Shown: piece after piece, positions 21,287 through 32,372 of the stretch | Numbering within the stretch: position 1 is the stretch's first letter | Layout of the letters: each line of letters begins with the position of its first letter | Source: Scedosporium boydii | Lineage: Eukaryota > Ascomycota > Sordariomycetes > Microascales > Microascaceae | Length of the DNA stretch: 64,000 nt | NCBI GenBank assembly: GCA_002221725.1 | Contig: NJFT01000086.1 | Coordinates: forward strand, 87,074-151,073 | Direction of reading: 5' to 3' | Translations under genes and position numbers: made by a program | Notes under the pieces: model-generated | The model's database searches: none | The model's input: the letters and a program-made list of their open reading frames with translations, nothing else | What the model was told of the DNA's origin: nothing

Positions 21287-22652
21287 GGTCGCGTTTAGCC
21301 GACGAGAAGGATTTGTCTCCGAGCTCGATTACAGCACCTGAAATTGGGTGAGGGGAGGAGGAGGAGGATGCACGAAAAGTGCGATTTGAAGAGAGAGAAC
21401 GTCAAAAACAGGAGAGACAACAATTCACAACATTTTGGGCCAGAGACGCGATTTGCAAGTGGCAGTGATCAGCAATGAGCCACACGGAATCCTGCCGTAT
21501 AATGATAGGTGCCAAGGGATGTGGTATCAGAGCACAGGATTCTACCAAAACTGGGTCGCCAAGCCGGATGTCAGCGGTGGCCAAGATTGCGACGAGATTA
21601 CAAGATCAATTTATGTGTCTGGAGAGCAGAGTATTATACAAGTCTCAAGGCCTCTCAGAACCATTTATGCACGGGACATAATACCATTGAAGAACACATC
21701 CATTAATGTACTCTCTTACCACTTTTAAGCCAAACACACGCTGAACACCGTGACAGGGTATGGATGTCCCAGGACCGAAGTGCTTATCGGGCGTATTCCC
21801 TAGTACACCTACCAAGGGTAAGGAGGATCACAACCCATGCCCGGAAGGAATCGAACCCTCGAAATACGACATGAACTGTGTATCTGCTTGGCTCGCAGAA
21901 AACAAGGGGTATTGGTTGCCATGAATGACCTTGACAAATACACATCATTCCTCAAATTGAGCTTACTCAATCTGCTTAATACCTAGTGACTCTAGGCCGG
22001 CAAGTGGTGTTATCATATCTTTTAATAGTCCCTCTCTGTGTAGATCTATTAAAAGGGTCGGCGGCGAGACAAAAGCCTCGATTACATGTAGGTAACTCCC
22101 CCACCCTGCAGTATTCCGCGCTCTATTCCTTGGGGGACGCGTTTATGGCTTTTTCTTCAACCCCTCGGATCCGACGATCCGGTTCCGCACATAGCACCAA
22201 TTTTCTATGTCGAGATGCTCCTCAGACTATTCCTTGTAGCTTGGAGAAATCTCGAACAAGGTGCAGTGCGGCTCGCCGGGCTGTTGGCTCAAGACACCCT
22301 TGCCTTTGCAATTTGCTTAGTCGATTGGTGTGTCAAGACGATGCCCTAATGATACTCACACTCGCGATTTACAGTGTTTTCTTTCGAGGAACAGGGCGCC
22401 CTAAGGCTATGGGTACCCAAATCTACATTCCCTGCACCATAGTCCAGAGAAAGGCGAGGTCTACTACGCCTCCGGGAAGTCGGTCGTTTCAACTGTTGGG
22501 TTTTGAATTAATAATAAGAGTAAGCTGCAAGCGCAATGCAGTTCATGGATGCATCCGCGAGAAACCCTCATCGAGAGAATGTGCACATTTATTTCCGGAC
22601 TATATATATAATACACGTCGAGTTAAGGACTTCCACCTCAAAGTTTTATCCC
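21287..22652. other. Intergenic with possible decayed retroelement pieces
   Basis: No intact gene. At 21522 the plus strand reads TGGTATCAGAGC, the sequence that matches the 3' end of initiator tRNA and serves as primer-binding site in many LTR retrotransposons. Around 21840-21865 the minus strand has a T-arm-like hairpin (GAGGG, loop TTCGATT, CCTTC), but no matching 5' acceptor was found. A frame after the putative primer site gives MSAVAKIATRLQDQFMCLES, without a clear hit. A 225-codon frame (21986-22663) has no recognisable content. Confidence 0.3.
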
Positions 22653-24439
22653 TCAGCTCTTAAACAAGGGTGAAGGTATCATTCCCGTCTCCGCGACGTA
22701 CTGGTCCCAGAAGTCCACAAGGCGGCCTAGGATATCAGGATACCGCGCTGCCAGGTCATTCAACTCTCCCGGATCGTCATCAACATTGTACAGCTGCCAA
22801 CCCTCTTTTTCCGTGAAGTATGTGAGCCACACGGCTTTCCATTTCCCTTGACGAATCGCCCGCTGTCCGAACAATTCCCATCCGTGGATGTGGGTATCCT
22901 CTCCATGCACAGACACGTCATCCGGCTTCGTAGAAGAGAGATGGCTCACCCAGGACCGGCCGCGGAGTGGGGCGACTTCGCGCCCACGGTAGGGTGTGCC
23001 CGGATGCTGTACTTGGGCAAGCTCCAGGAAGGTGGGGAGAATGTCCATTACCGTGGTGAACGACGTACTAATGCTGCCTGGCTGAGCCTTGAGAGGAGGA
23101 TACCGGATTATGCAGGGGCACCTGATACCGCCTTCGAGTGTGGACGATTTAAGGCCTCTACTCGGCGCGGTACCGGCGCTTGCCCACCGTGGGCCGTACC
23201 AGATAAAAGAGTCCTTGTTGCCTAGGTTTTCCGTTGAGTTATCATAATATTTCTCAATGACATTGGCCATTGTTCCAGGCCTCCCCATTAGCTGCCCACC
23301 AAGCTCATTAGTAGCCGAACGTAGCATGCCCCGGACCGCATCCACTTACCGGCAACGCCTCCAGTGCAGCGCCCTCGGCTCCATTATCGGACATAAATAG
23401 AATCAGGGTGTTATCCAATTCGCCGGTTGATGAGAGATAATCTGTGACTCGGCCAACATTCTCATCAATTTCGTCTACCATGGCAGCAAATATTTCCATC
23501 GTGCGAGCAGACCGCTTTTGCTCCTCTGCAGAGAGCTCATCCCAAGTAGGCGGCAGCCACTTTCCACTCGGCGGAGGGATGACGGCATCTTTTGAAACAA
23601 GGCCAAGTTCGACCAGGCGTTGGAGTCTTTGCTTCGTAAGGACATCGGGACCCTCATCGTACCATCCAGCTGTGGAGACGCTGTTTAGCAGTGATATCGG
23701 CAAAGGATTGGAGGCAGTCATCCTAGTACGTACCATACTTTTCTCTTCTTGCCTTCGACGCTTGTAGGGGCCAGTGCGGGGCGGTAAATGTCAGACAAGC
23801 AAAGAATGGCTGCTTCTTCTCGAACTCGGATCTCTCCTCTAAGAATCCAAGTAACTTATCTGTAAAGGACCTGGTCGAGAAGAAATCGTCAGGCAGATCC
23901 TTCCGGTGGTCGAGGAACCGGTCTCCCTCCATCCAATGACCATCTGTACACAAGGCCGGGAAGAACACCTCGCCACTGTCGAGTTGTGGCTCGTAGGCAA
24001 AGTGATTTCCAGACCCCGGCAAAAACGTAAAGTTCTTCTTGAATCCGCGGGAACAGGGAGCGTATTCCTTGGTCAGACCGAGATGCCACTTCCCAGAGAG
24101 GATTGTCAGGTAATCATGATCGGATAAGATCTCAGGGAGTGCGGCGATCCGGTGATTCAGATAACCCTCGTAGCCAGGCTTGTCCTTAAAGTAATCCTTG
24201 TGTTTCTGCATATGTTCCCACATGCACCCTAAGCCCGCTATGTGATTGTCTGTACCCGAAAACAACATGGACCGCGTGGGAGAACAGGCAGGCGCTGTGT
24301 GGAAGTTCGTCATGCGAATACCCTCTCGCGCAAGGGCCTCTAGGGCTGGCGTATGAATCTCTGAGCCGTAGGGGCTCGTGTCACTGAAACCCAGGTCATC
24401 GGCAATGATGATGAGGAAGTTAGGGCGTTGTTGGGACAT
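22653..24439 (-). CDS. Sulfatase (arylsulfatase family), first of two
   Basis: Three exons: 24439-23734, 23669-23350 and 23291-22653 (introns 23670-23733 and 23292-23349, both with GTAnGT donors and CAG acceptors), give 554 residues. The N-terminus has the metal-site motif NFLIIIADDLGFSD. Residues 52-56 are CSPTR, the motif whose cysteine becomes formylglycine. SGKWHLGLTKEY and, in exon 2, LILFMSDNGAEG carry the other metal and sulfate ligands. The family segment SKARREKYAGWYDEGPDVL is rebuilt across the first intron, and KDSFIWYGPRWASA leads to the C-terminal subdomain with TLEGGIRCPCIIRYP. There is no signal peptide, so it is probably cytosolic. It is divergent from the sugar transporter, with about 800 bp between the start codons. 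The substrate is a sulfate ester of unknown type. Confidence 0.92.
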
Positions 24440-25235
24440 GATGATAACCTAGGTATCCGATCGTCAAGAACTGTACTACAGAATGGCGGGGATGTCTCGA
24501 GGTGGAAGCGGGATGCTCGGTCTCGAGTTGGCATGCACCAGGTAATATGGGGTGCGTAATCTCTTCGTGCGGTGATGAAAAAGTATTATTCGAAGCTTGC
24601 CGGTCTTAAAGGGGCAAGGAGCGTGTCGCAGCCGAAGTAGGTGAGACTGCAGCAGCCAATGGTATCAGCTTCCGACCGGCTCCCGAGCCGTGAAGGGCTG
24701 CCATATTTGGAGCATCCAGGACAGGGGTGATAAACCTGACGAAAGGGGGCAAACCTGGGGTAAGCGCGGGGCTCTGGATACGAGGATGGCTTGTGGAGGC
24801 GGGTGTTTTTGGATTTGCCTTTGAAAAGGCACCCATTGTCCTCGTTGATAACTAGACTGCCGATGTCCTCGCACGAGAAGAGGAGTTGGGGGCCCGGAAC
24901 TCGGGCACAAAAGCGGAGCACGGTTGCTTTTTCGCAAGTTTGGAAGAAGCGCTAGCCGCAATTCAGCAAATCTGCCGATATCCGATTCTCCGTGTGTCTT
25001 GAAGTCTGGGGAAAACTGGGGAAATTGGGAAGCTTATCTGGGGTATAGCCACGGGCCCACTCGTTTAAATGTGTGGGGATTGGGAAAAAGGAATAGAGAC
25101 CTTCCTGGGGTAAGCTCCATTACCGCCAACGGATATAATAGCATCGGCGACTCCATACTGCCCTGCCGGAGAGTGATTTCCAGTCTCTTTCATTCTTTCC
25201 ACCGAAACACGACATTGAAGGGACATACTCTCATC
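24440..25235. other. Divergent promoter region of sulfatase 1 and transporter
   Basis: About 0.8 kb shared by two outward-facing genes. A 14-bp perfect inverted repeat with CGG/CCG ends lies at 24677-24690. No other gene was supported. Confidence 0.55.
24677..24690. promoter_or_regulatory. Candidate Zn2Cys6 site, CGG-N8-CCG inverted repeat
   Basis: CGGCTCCCGAGCCG is a perfect palindrome apart from the central CC. Inverted CGG triplets are the usual binding sites of Gal4-type regulators, and a Zn2Cys6 gene is in the same cluster. The position between two divergent genes fits a shared control site. It is inferred only, since such triplet pairs also arise by chance. Confidence 0.3.
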
Positions 25236-26858
25236 ATGACTCTCCTAAAAGATATCGCCGGACTTGGGAGCTGCTTCAATCGGAAGCTTCTCCTAACTGT
25301 GACTGTCCTCGCTGTCTCTCAGTTCAACTTTGGCATGGAGAATCGAGCATTTGACGCCATCCAGGCCATGGACTATTTCATCCAACACTTCGGCGAGACG
25401 GGTCCAAATGGGAAGAAGATTATCAAATCCACGTGGCTGTCTCTTTTTAATGGCTTTGGAGTTGTCGGTTTCGCTGTTGGTACGTACCTGTGCTCCGCCT
25501 AAGGAATGCTATGCTCAACTGACAATGGACATACAGGTGTTATTGCTGGAAAGCAGCTCGTCAGTCGACTTGGACGCCGCGCCACGGTCCAATTCATGTG
25601 TGTTTGGACCATTATCTGCACTACCATACTCATGACCTCGCGAAATCGACACCAGATGATGGCTGGTCGAGCTCTCAACTACCTCTACATGGGGATGGAA
25701 CTGGCAGTTATCCCACTATACCAAGCCGAGATCACACCACTCCGCGCTCGCGGCGCCATGGTGGCGACATACAACACCTCCCTTGCGCTGGGTATGCTAG
25801 TGATGTCAAGCATTTGCCGTGGCACTAGCTCTATCCGTGGTAAAGCGAGCTACTTGATTCCTCTCGGCCTCTTCTACCTCGTCCCGGTTATTGTTCTGTC
25901 CTTTTCCTTCTTCATCCCTGAGTCCCCACGGTGGCTGGTTCTCCACGATAGGCACGAAGAAGCCTTCGAGGTCTTGAAGAGCATCCGAGTAGGCAAGTTC
26001 ACCGAGGAGGAGATCCAGGAGGAGTTTGCAGCCATCCGAGCCATCCGGGAAATAGACAGCAGCAACGATGCTCCCGCAGAGAATTTCTGGAATCGCTGGA
26101 TTCGAATCTTTAATAGCAGGCATATGAAGCGGACTGTCATCGTCCTGGGGACCAACTTCTTCCTCCACGGAACAGGTAATGCATTCTCGACGAAATACGG
26201 AACCATCTTCTTCAAGTCTATCGGAACCGTCAACCCCTTCACCCTCACCACAATCAATACCGTTCTCACTGTCATCACATCCATCGTAACCCTATTCCTC
26301 GTCGACACCCTAGGCCGTCGCCCTCTACTACTAAGCGGATCATTTATACAAGCCGCTGCGCTTTTAACTATGGGCGGCCTGGGCATGGCCAAGCGTACCA
26401 CCGCCGTTAGCGGGGCCATCATTGCCACGAAGATGATCTTCACCGTCGGATACACCGCTGCGTGGGGTCAGCTCTCCCACACCGTCACAGCGGAGGTCCC
26501 CGCGGCTGAAGTTCGTGATACGACGTACGCTACAGGCTCCTTCCTCGCCGTCGCAACGCAAGCAGCCGTGACGTTCTCGCTACCTTATTTGCTGGACGAA
26601 CCTTACGCTGGTTTGGGACCAAAGGTCGGCTTTATATTTGGTGGCTTGACGGCCATCTCAGTCGTTTTCGCCTTCTTCTTCATTCCAGAATGCAAGGGCA
26701 AGAGCCTGGAAGAGATCGACGTTTTGTTCAACAACAACGTTCCGGTGCGAAAGTTTCAGGATACGAAGCTGGTTATCGAGAGTTCTGGAAAAGAGGGCGG
26801 CTCGGTGGTGGAGACTGAGTTGGTTGAGGATTCAAAGCGTCTGTCGACCAAATGTTAG
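25236..26858 (+). CDS. MFS sugar transporter (SP family)
   Basis: Exons 25236-25479 and 25537-26858 (intron 25480-25536, GTACGT...TACAG) give 521 residues with 12 predicted membrane helices. Sugar-porter signatures are present: GKQLVSRLGRR in the loop after helix 2, IPESPRWLVLHDR at the central loop, LGRRPLLLSG after helix 8, and PECKGKSLEEID at the end of helix 12, in place of the usual PETKG. The N-terminal FGMENRAFDAIQAMDYF and the helix segment YLYMGMELAVIPLYQAEITP resemble fungal uptake carriers for oligosaccharides or plant-derived sugars. It acts at the plasma membrane as a proton symporter by family inference. Its place between two sulfatases suggests that the cargo is a sugar connected with sulfated compounds. 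Confidence 0.9.
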
Positions 26859-27843
26859 ATGTCCTTCGCTCATAGCCGAAGGGTGAAGCACGACGATTCA
26901 AGCACGTAACTGGGTAATCCCGACCTTTGAATTCCGATGTGGTCATTCACACACATCTCTAGCTACAATTTCTACCTCAAACCCCCTCGTTCGATAGGAA
27001 TCTAATTCACTTAACCACATATCTGGTCGGTATACTGTATGGCGCATTCCTTCCCAGTCGCAGCTGTGGAGTTCAGAGTCTGTACCCTCTACAAGACTCG
27101 CCTGTCGAAAAGTCCAATTCGCTCATCATTAAGGCATTCAATTTATCCATGGTGTCGGCTCTGTTGATACTTCGATGATGCTCTCTAGCTTCGGGGGTCG
27201 AAGCCTCGCCCTCGATCTTCGACATTCTTAGAACTTTCCTAGGCCACTAATGATGGGATAGTAAGTTGGGTTGGATGTCTACACTCCGAGGGCACTGGAT
27301 CGATTCACACCAATTGATGGTTAGCGGCCGAATACATGAAGCATGACAGATGCATACATCACGGCGCTGATATACCATCTCACAACCCGACGTCCCACTT
27401 GAATACTGGGCGACGGACTCTACTGTGGACCAATAATGAAATCTACATTTATTTGCCGGAGTTCGGCATTTAGGGGTTGGAACTTTTGCCTTGTACTGCG
27501 CATCCTGATCCTGCCCGAGTAGCGAAGTTATCGTAATGGACCAATGAATTCTCCGTCTCGCCGATATCCGACGACGATGTCCGACCCCGATATCCGATGC
27601 CGATTGATCGGTTCGAACCGACGGAGCGGCCACTGCCCTCGTGATGGTTGACGACCGTTCCACAAGGTACATGGATGGCGCGAGTAAGTAATAAATGGAA
27701 TACTTTCCGAACTGGCATGTCTTGAGGTTGGTTCCATCTTTTAACCAAACCTTTAGTCTTCCATATCGATTACCTTTTTTGTCTTAGCCACCTCGTTGAA
27801 AGTAGCTCCCGCGCACAGAACAGTGAATCCCAAACGATCAATT
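26859..27843. other. Intergenic upstream of sulfatase 2
   Basis: Nearly 1 kb. The part 27555-27625 is rich in CCGATATCCG-like words and contains the 12-bp palindrome CGGTTCGAACCG. No gene was supported on either strand. Confidence 0.5.
27609..27620. promoter_or_regulatory. Candidate Zn2Cys6 site, perfect CGG-N6-CCG palindrome
   Basis: CGGTTCGAACCG is an exact palindrome 224 bp upstream of the sulfatase 2 start codon. CGG-N6-CCG is the spacing recognised by Ppr1-type Zn2Cys6 proteins. Two CCGATATCCG copies lie just upstream. It fits control by the regulator encoded at 30-32 kb, but this is only inferred. Confidence 0.35.
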
Positions 27844-29427
27844 ATGGAGCCGCGGCGCCCCAACATCCTCTTCATCATGGCCGATGATCATGCTGCCAAG
27901 GCTGCCTCATGCTACGGTGCCGGTATCAACAACACGCCCAACCTCGACCGCATCGCCGACCAGGGCATGCTCTTCCACCACTGTTACGTGACCAACAGCA
28001 TCTGCACTCCGTCACGGGCGGCCATCCTCTGCGGCACGCACAACCACGTCAACGGTGTCCTCTCGCTCAACTCCAAGCTTAACAACCGCCTGCCCAACGT
28101 TGCGAAGCACCTCCAGGCTGGTGGGTACCAGACCGCCATGGTTGGCAAGTGGCATCTCGGTGAAGGTCATGGTTCTACACCCACCGGCTTCGATTACTGG
28201 AGCGTCGTGCCGGGTCAGGGTGAATATTGGGATCCAGAGTTCATTGAGCCCGCTCCCAAGGGCGACGGGACTGTGACGGAGCGTATACCGGGATACGCAA
28301 CGGATATAATTACAGATAAATGCATGGACTGGATGAAGGGCCGCGACGAATCTAAACCCTTTTTCCTCATGTGCCACCACAAAGCGCCCCATAGAAGCTG
28401 GGAATACGACCCTAAGTACCAAAACATGTACAAAGGTCCCGTAAAGGTGCCAGACACCTTCACGGATGATTACAAGAACCGCGCCAAGTCGGCCGCAATC
28501 GCCAAGATGCGAGTCGCCGACGACCTCACGTACTTCGACCTCGGCCTACTCCAGCCTGAGGGCCCAGCCAGTATTATTGGCCCCAAGCTGATAGAAAATT
28601 CGCTCTTGGTCGACCGTAAGGTTCCCGTCCCCGAAGACCTAACCAATTTCAAGCTTATATCCAAGGAGGACGGCGCTGTGCACACCTTCAAAACCCGCAC
28701 TGAGTTGGCCGAATTCAAGTTTCAGCGATATATGCAGCGTTATCTCCGGACAATCCAAAGCATAGATGACAATGTGGGTCGCATGCTTGACTGGCTCGAT
28801 GAGAGCGGACTAGCAGACGATACTATCGTCGTCTACACCTCTGACCAGGGGTTCTTCCTGGGGGAACATGGCTGGTTCGACAAGAGGTTCATGTATGAAG
28901 AGAGCTTCCAGATGCCCTTCATCATCCGCTACCCCCGCGCCATCCAACCCAAGTCCATCTGCAACGACATTATCTGCAATGTTGACTTCGCCCCCACCTT
29001 TCTGGACTTCGCGGGCATCCGAATCCCCTCCTATATGCAGGGCATCTCCTTTCGGCCCTTGCTCAAGGGGCATACGCCTACGCATTGGCAACAGGTTGCA
29101 TACCACCGGTACTGGATGCACCGCGATGTCATCCATGAGGCGTGCGCGCATTACGGCGTTCGGGATCAGCGCTACAAGCTTATATATTGGTATAACGAGG
29201 ATTTTGGCGTTGAGGGAACGAGGCCGGGTGGCCAGGAGAAGGAGTGGGAGTTATTTGACTGCGATGAGGATCCGCTGGAACTTTTCAACTGCTACTATGA
29301 GCCGAGGTACAAGGATGTCGTGAAGACAATGACCAAGCTACTAGAGGATAAGATGGCCGAGATAGGTGATATTCCTGTACATAAGCGGTTGGAGGAGGTT
29401 TCTAGGAATAATACCGGTTGTGTATAG
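27844..29427 (+). CDS. Sulfatase, second of two (heparan/choline-sulfatase-like)
   Basis: A single exon of 527 residues from the ATG at 27844. Metal-site motif NILFIMADDHAAKA, formylglycine motif CTPSR at residues 54-58 (SICTPSRAAILCGT), then MVGKWHLGEGH and FFLMCHHKAPH with the active-site His, and YTSDQGFFLGEHGWFDKR with the second metal-binding Asp and a conserved Lys/His. The ends LFDCDEDPLELFN and the short C-terminal helix are family-typical. It is clearly a different subfamily from the sulfatase at 22.7-24.4 kb, closer to iduronate/N-sulfoglucosamine sulfatases. No signal peptide was seen. It lacks introns, unlike its neighbours. It probably removes sulfate from a sugar or phenolic ester, and the exact substrate is unknown. 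Confidence 0.92.
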   Translation: MEPRRPNILFIMADDHAAKAASCYGAGINNTPNLDRIADQGMLFHHCYVTNSICTPSRAAILCGTHNHVNGVLSLNSKLNNRLPNVAKHLQAGGYQTAMVGKWHLGEGHGSTPTGFDYWSVVPGQGEYWDPEFIEPAPKGDGTVTERIPGYATDIITDKCMDWMKGRDESKPFFLMCHHKAPHRSWEYDPKYQNMYKGPVKVPDTFTDDYKNRAKSAAIAKMRVADDLTYFDLGLLQPEGPASIIGPKLIENSLLVDRKVPVPEDLTNFKLISKEDGAVHTFKTRTELAEFKFQRYMQRYLRTIQSIDDNVGRMLDWLDESGLADDTIVVYTSDQGFFLGEHGWFDKRFMYEESFQMPFIIRYPRAIQPKSICNDIICNVDFAPTFLDFAGIRIPSYMQGISFRPLLKGHTPTHWQQVAYHRYWMHRDVIHEACAHYGVRDQRYKLIYWYNEDFGVEGTRPGGQEKEWELFDCDEDPLELFNCYYEPRYKDVVKTMTKLLEDKMAEIGDIPVHKRLEEVSRNNTGCV

Positions 29428-29921
29428 ATAGGTGTAGATATAGATATATAGTCATTAGATATTAGAAGAAATGAGTATTTTCTAACGCTCTTCAACCACG
29501 ACATATAGACGACCAATCAATCTCTAAGACTAGCTAGACGCTCTCAAGGTTGCGCGAGGTCACGCGCCTCGATCTAAGAGGGTTCTGGACTGTTTTATAC
29601 TGTTGATGATATGAATGAGGGGAAGTCGGCATGCTGAACCGTGAGAGTTATAGAACGAGCTAGGATTAAAGCAAGGGAGAACGGCTTTGTAAGAATTCGA
29701 CTATCTTATCCTCCCGGCAGGTAATCAGAGTGCTTAAATTTAATATTGTCTGACCCCATTACTTGTGAGCCTCTTGCCTTCCTCCTCTACTTTTGCTAAG
29801 CTACTAATCACCTTGAGCCAAATCTCTAATTATCGAGTATGATACCCTCCGAAACTTCTCTCAATGGCACACTTGTCATTTGCATATAAGTCTCTTCGCT
29901 TTTCATAGTGCCGCGACACTG

Positions 29922-29956
<35 letters not shown>

Positions 29957-30066
29957 AGTAGTTGTAATCCATATTATCATCAAGTGTCCCCAACTTCCAA
30001 CACGATGGACGTATTGTGCGGTTGCGTATGCAACACACAGTCTCACAGGTTTGCTGTCGAATATTC
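29428..30066. other. Intergenic with homopolymer tract
   Basis: Convergent 3' region of sulfatase 2 and the Zn2Cys6 gene. A run of about 29 A residues lies near 29926-29953. Nothing else was seen. Confidence 0.5.
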
Positions 30067-32372
30067 TCACCACCGGTCAACATCGCCCCACCAACTATGC
30101 GCATCCAGTGTTTCAGGGTTTAGCAGTGTCTCAAAGTCTTCATCCAGGTTATACATCTCGTCCCACTGCCACGGCTGTGGATCGATCTTCGATGCATCGT
30201 CTTCCAGGGTCGAAACCAACGCAGGCGATGGACTCGAATGCGAAGGCCGTTGCTGAGACGACGCATGAGTCAAATGAATCCGCTCTTCTGACTGTTTCCC
30301 CGTTGCCTCCCCATGTTCTGTACGTGGAGAGTCCGGTTCTACGTCGGGGCTGTCGTTGATGAAATTTGCCCTCCTTGTTAAATTTGACCGCTCGAGCTGT
30401 TGCCTCGACTCGGCTGTCCACAAGATATCTGTTCGGCTCCTAGGGGCCGTTATCCTTTTGGCGAATTCCTGGTGCCTAGGGAATGGAGTGGAGGCCAAAG
30501 CCTCGAGATCTCGAAGCTACGAAGAGAAAAAAAAATTGTTAGGGGATAGGACTGTGAGCTTTCATACTGGAAAGCAGATTGCACTTACGTGGATCGATGT
30601 TACAGGGGAGGTGCCGAAGGCCTTCTTCACCGCCTCGAGGCAGGATTGCAGACGACTGTATGCCCTCCAGTCTTCTGTTTCAGATCGATCGGGAGTTGTA
30701 GAGTGTACAAAATGTAGAATAAAAGCGCTATGAAAAGCGCAGATGGCTAGGTCCGAGTCGAACAACGGCAGGTCGATGCGCAAATCGAGCAGCGCGCAGA
30801 GAATGTCGATGATGGCCTGAGCATGTTCGTTGCATCTGCGTCTCGCGTGCTCAATAAGGGAGGGTTCAATACCTTCAAGTATTCTCTGCGGGAGGGCCTT
30901 GTGGTATCCGTCCAGAAGCAGGCGGTAGATATCACAGTGGCACTGGTGCCACGACGTGTGCGCTAAGACATATCGAGGAAGCCAGCGGCCCTGCGCATGA
31001 ACGCTGAGGTCATCAACGGAGTATTTAGGGCAAGCTTTAAGCGACAGACCTTCTTGGTCTAGCTTCGCCTGTATATCAGATATGGTGTCTACCACGGCTT
31101 GAATGGAACTCGTATGCGCGATGAAGGTTTTGTTAGCGCTAGTATTAGGCGTGAGCGAGTCGAAATAGTAAATAGGTAGTATGACAGGAGATTGGGTATT
31201 GCCCACCGTAGACAGGCATTCCTGAGAGTGAGCAGGCGTATGCACTGGGCAAGGGCGTTAAGCGGCGGCGTGCCCAGAGCGGTAACCGTTGCGTCTGGGT
31301 CGAAAAATTCCATTTCCACTGCCGTCCCATTCTCAAGGCAATCTTCAGGACAGGGTAATCGAATGTGCATAGTGCTGTCGTGGCAAAGCTTGAACTCCAA
31401 TACGCCTCCAGACCAGGTCTTCTCCAATGCCCAGATGGACCACATGATCCTTCTACGGATCTCCTGTTGCTCGAAGGGCAGCTGGGGGTGTTCGTAGTTA
31501 AGCCGTAGCGCGAAGGCAGACCTTGCTGCGAGGGCGATGAGCATAAAAGCTTTGGAGAATGAACGGGACTCCAAACTATGGTAGATTACTAATAGAAGAG
31601 CCTGTATCCTGAAAATAGATGGTTGATCGAGATGCTTTATGACACGGCCTTCAGCTGCCGCAAGCCATTCTCGGCCACGATTAGGGTCAATCTGCCTTTT
31701 CGGAAAGTAGAGAGCAGCAATCCCGCAGATTGCGAGTACAAGGGCAAGGTCAACATCTCCAGTGGAGACAGCTCGGTTGACTGACGGGAGGTGCAGGAAA
31801 GAGTATCTCGGCAAGGGGTATAAGTGTTTGTAGACGTCCTCTATTGCAGAGCGTATAATGTGTCGTTCTGGGAAGCTGGAGCTGGAGCTGGAGCTGGTTG
31901 ATTGATGGACGGTGAGACCCTGAGTAAACCATACGGAGATGGGAGGTTTTCCTGGAACTTACAGGGGTGCCGGCGGAATTAGCAGTGGAATAGAGGAAGA
32001 CGCAACAGGCGAGTTACTAGATATGGCTGGCAGAGCCTCGGTGTCTTCATATCCATGATCCCGGTCGCCAGCGTTGGGTCCCGGCGAGGCTCGTTGAGGG
32101 GTTAAATGGGATCCCGGTTGGCTGCACACGGGTGCTGGTTCTGAAGCCGCAGGTATCGGCGGCTCAGTGTGAGTATCGGGCGCTACTGCCACTGCCACTG
32201 CCCCATACACGCAGGTCTCCGCCCGCTGTATGCACCTCTCGCATGCTGGACTCTCCCCTGAACATTTCACCTTCCGGGCTCGGCAGCCCCGGCACGCCTG
32301 TGAAGCACGAAATCGTCTAACGTTACCCTGGGTACCAGGTCCATGCCCCAGGAGTGAGCAATCAAATCCCAA
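30067..32372 (-). CDS. Zn(II)2Cys6 transcription factor
   Basis: Four exons: 32372-31963, 31893-31207, 31138-30589 and 30516-30067, with introns of 69, 68 and 72 nt, give about 698 residues. The binuclear cluster has cysteines at 27, 30, 37, 44, 47 and 54 (ACRGCRARKVKCSGESPACE and on), followed by a Pro/Ser-rich linker. The middle part is a fungal-specific transcription factor domain (LALVLAICGIAALYFP, RRRIMWSIWALEKTWSGGVL). The C-terminal region is acidic and Ser/Pro-rich and ends in WWGDVDRW, a plausible activation segment. It is nuclear and binds CGG-type repeats. It adjoins the sulfatase/transporter genes and is the obvious candidate for their pathway-specific regulator. The donor of the middle intron (GTGGGC) is the least certain join. 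Confidence 0.85.

Noticed and set aside
21841..21920. tRNA gene on the minus strand suggested by a GGTTCGATTCC T-arm
   Set aside because: The T-arm pairs, but no 5' acceptor strand complementary to CGGGCAT and no consistent anticodon arm were found at the right distance.
21986..22663. 225-codon plus-strand frame downstream of the retroelement-like segment
   Set aside because: No recognisable domain, no conserved residue pattern, and it runs into the end of the sulfatase gene on the other strand.
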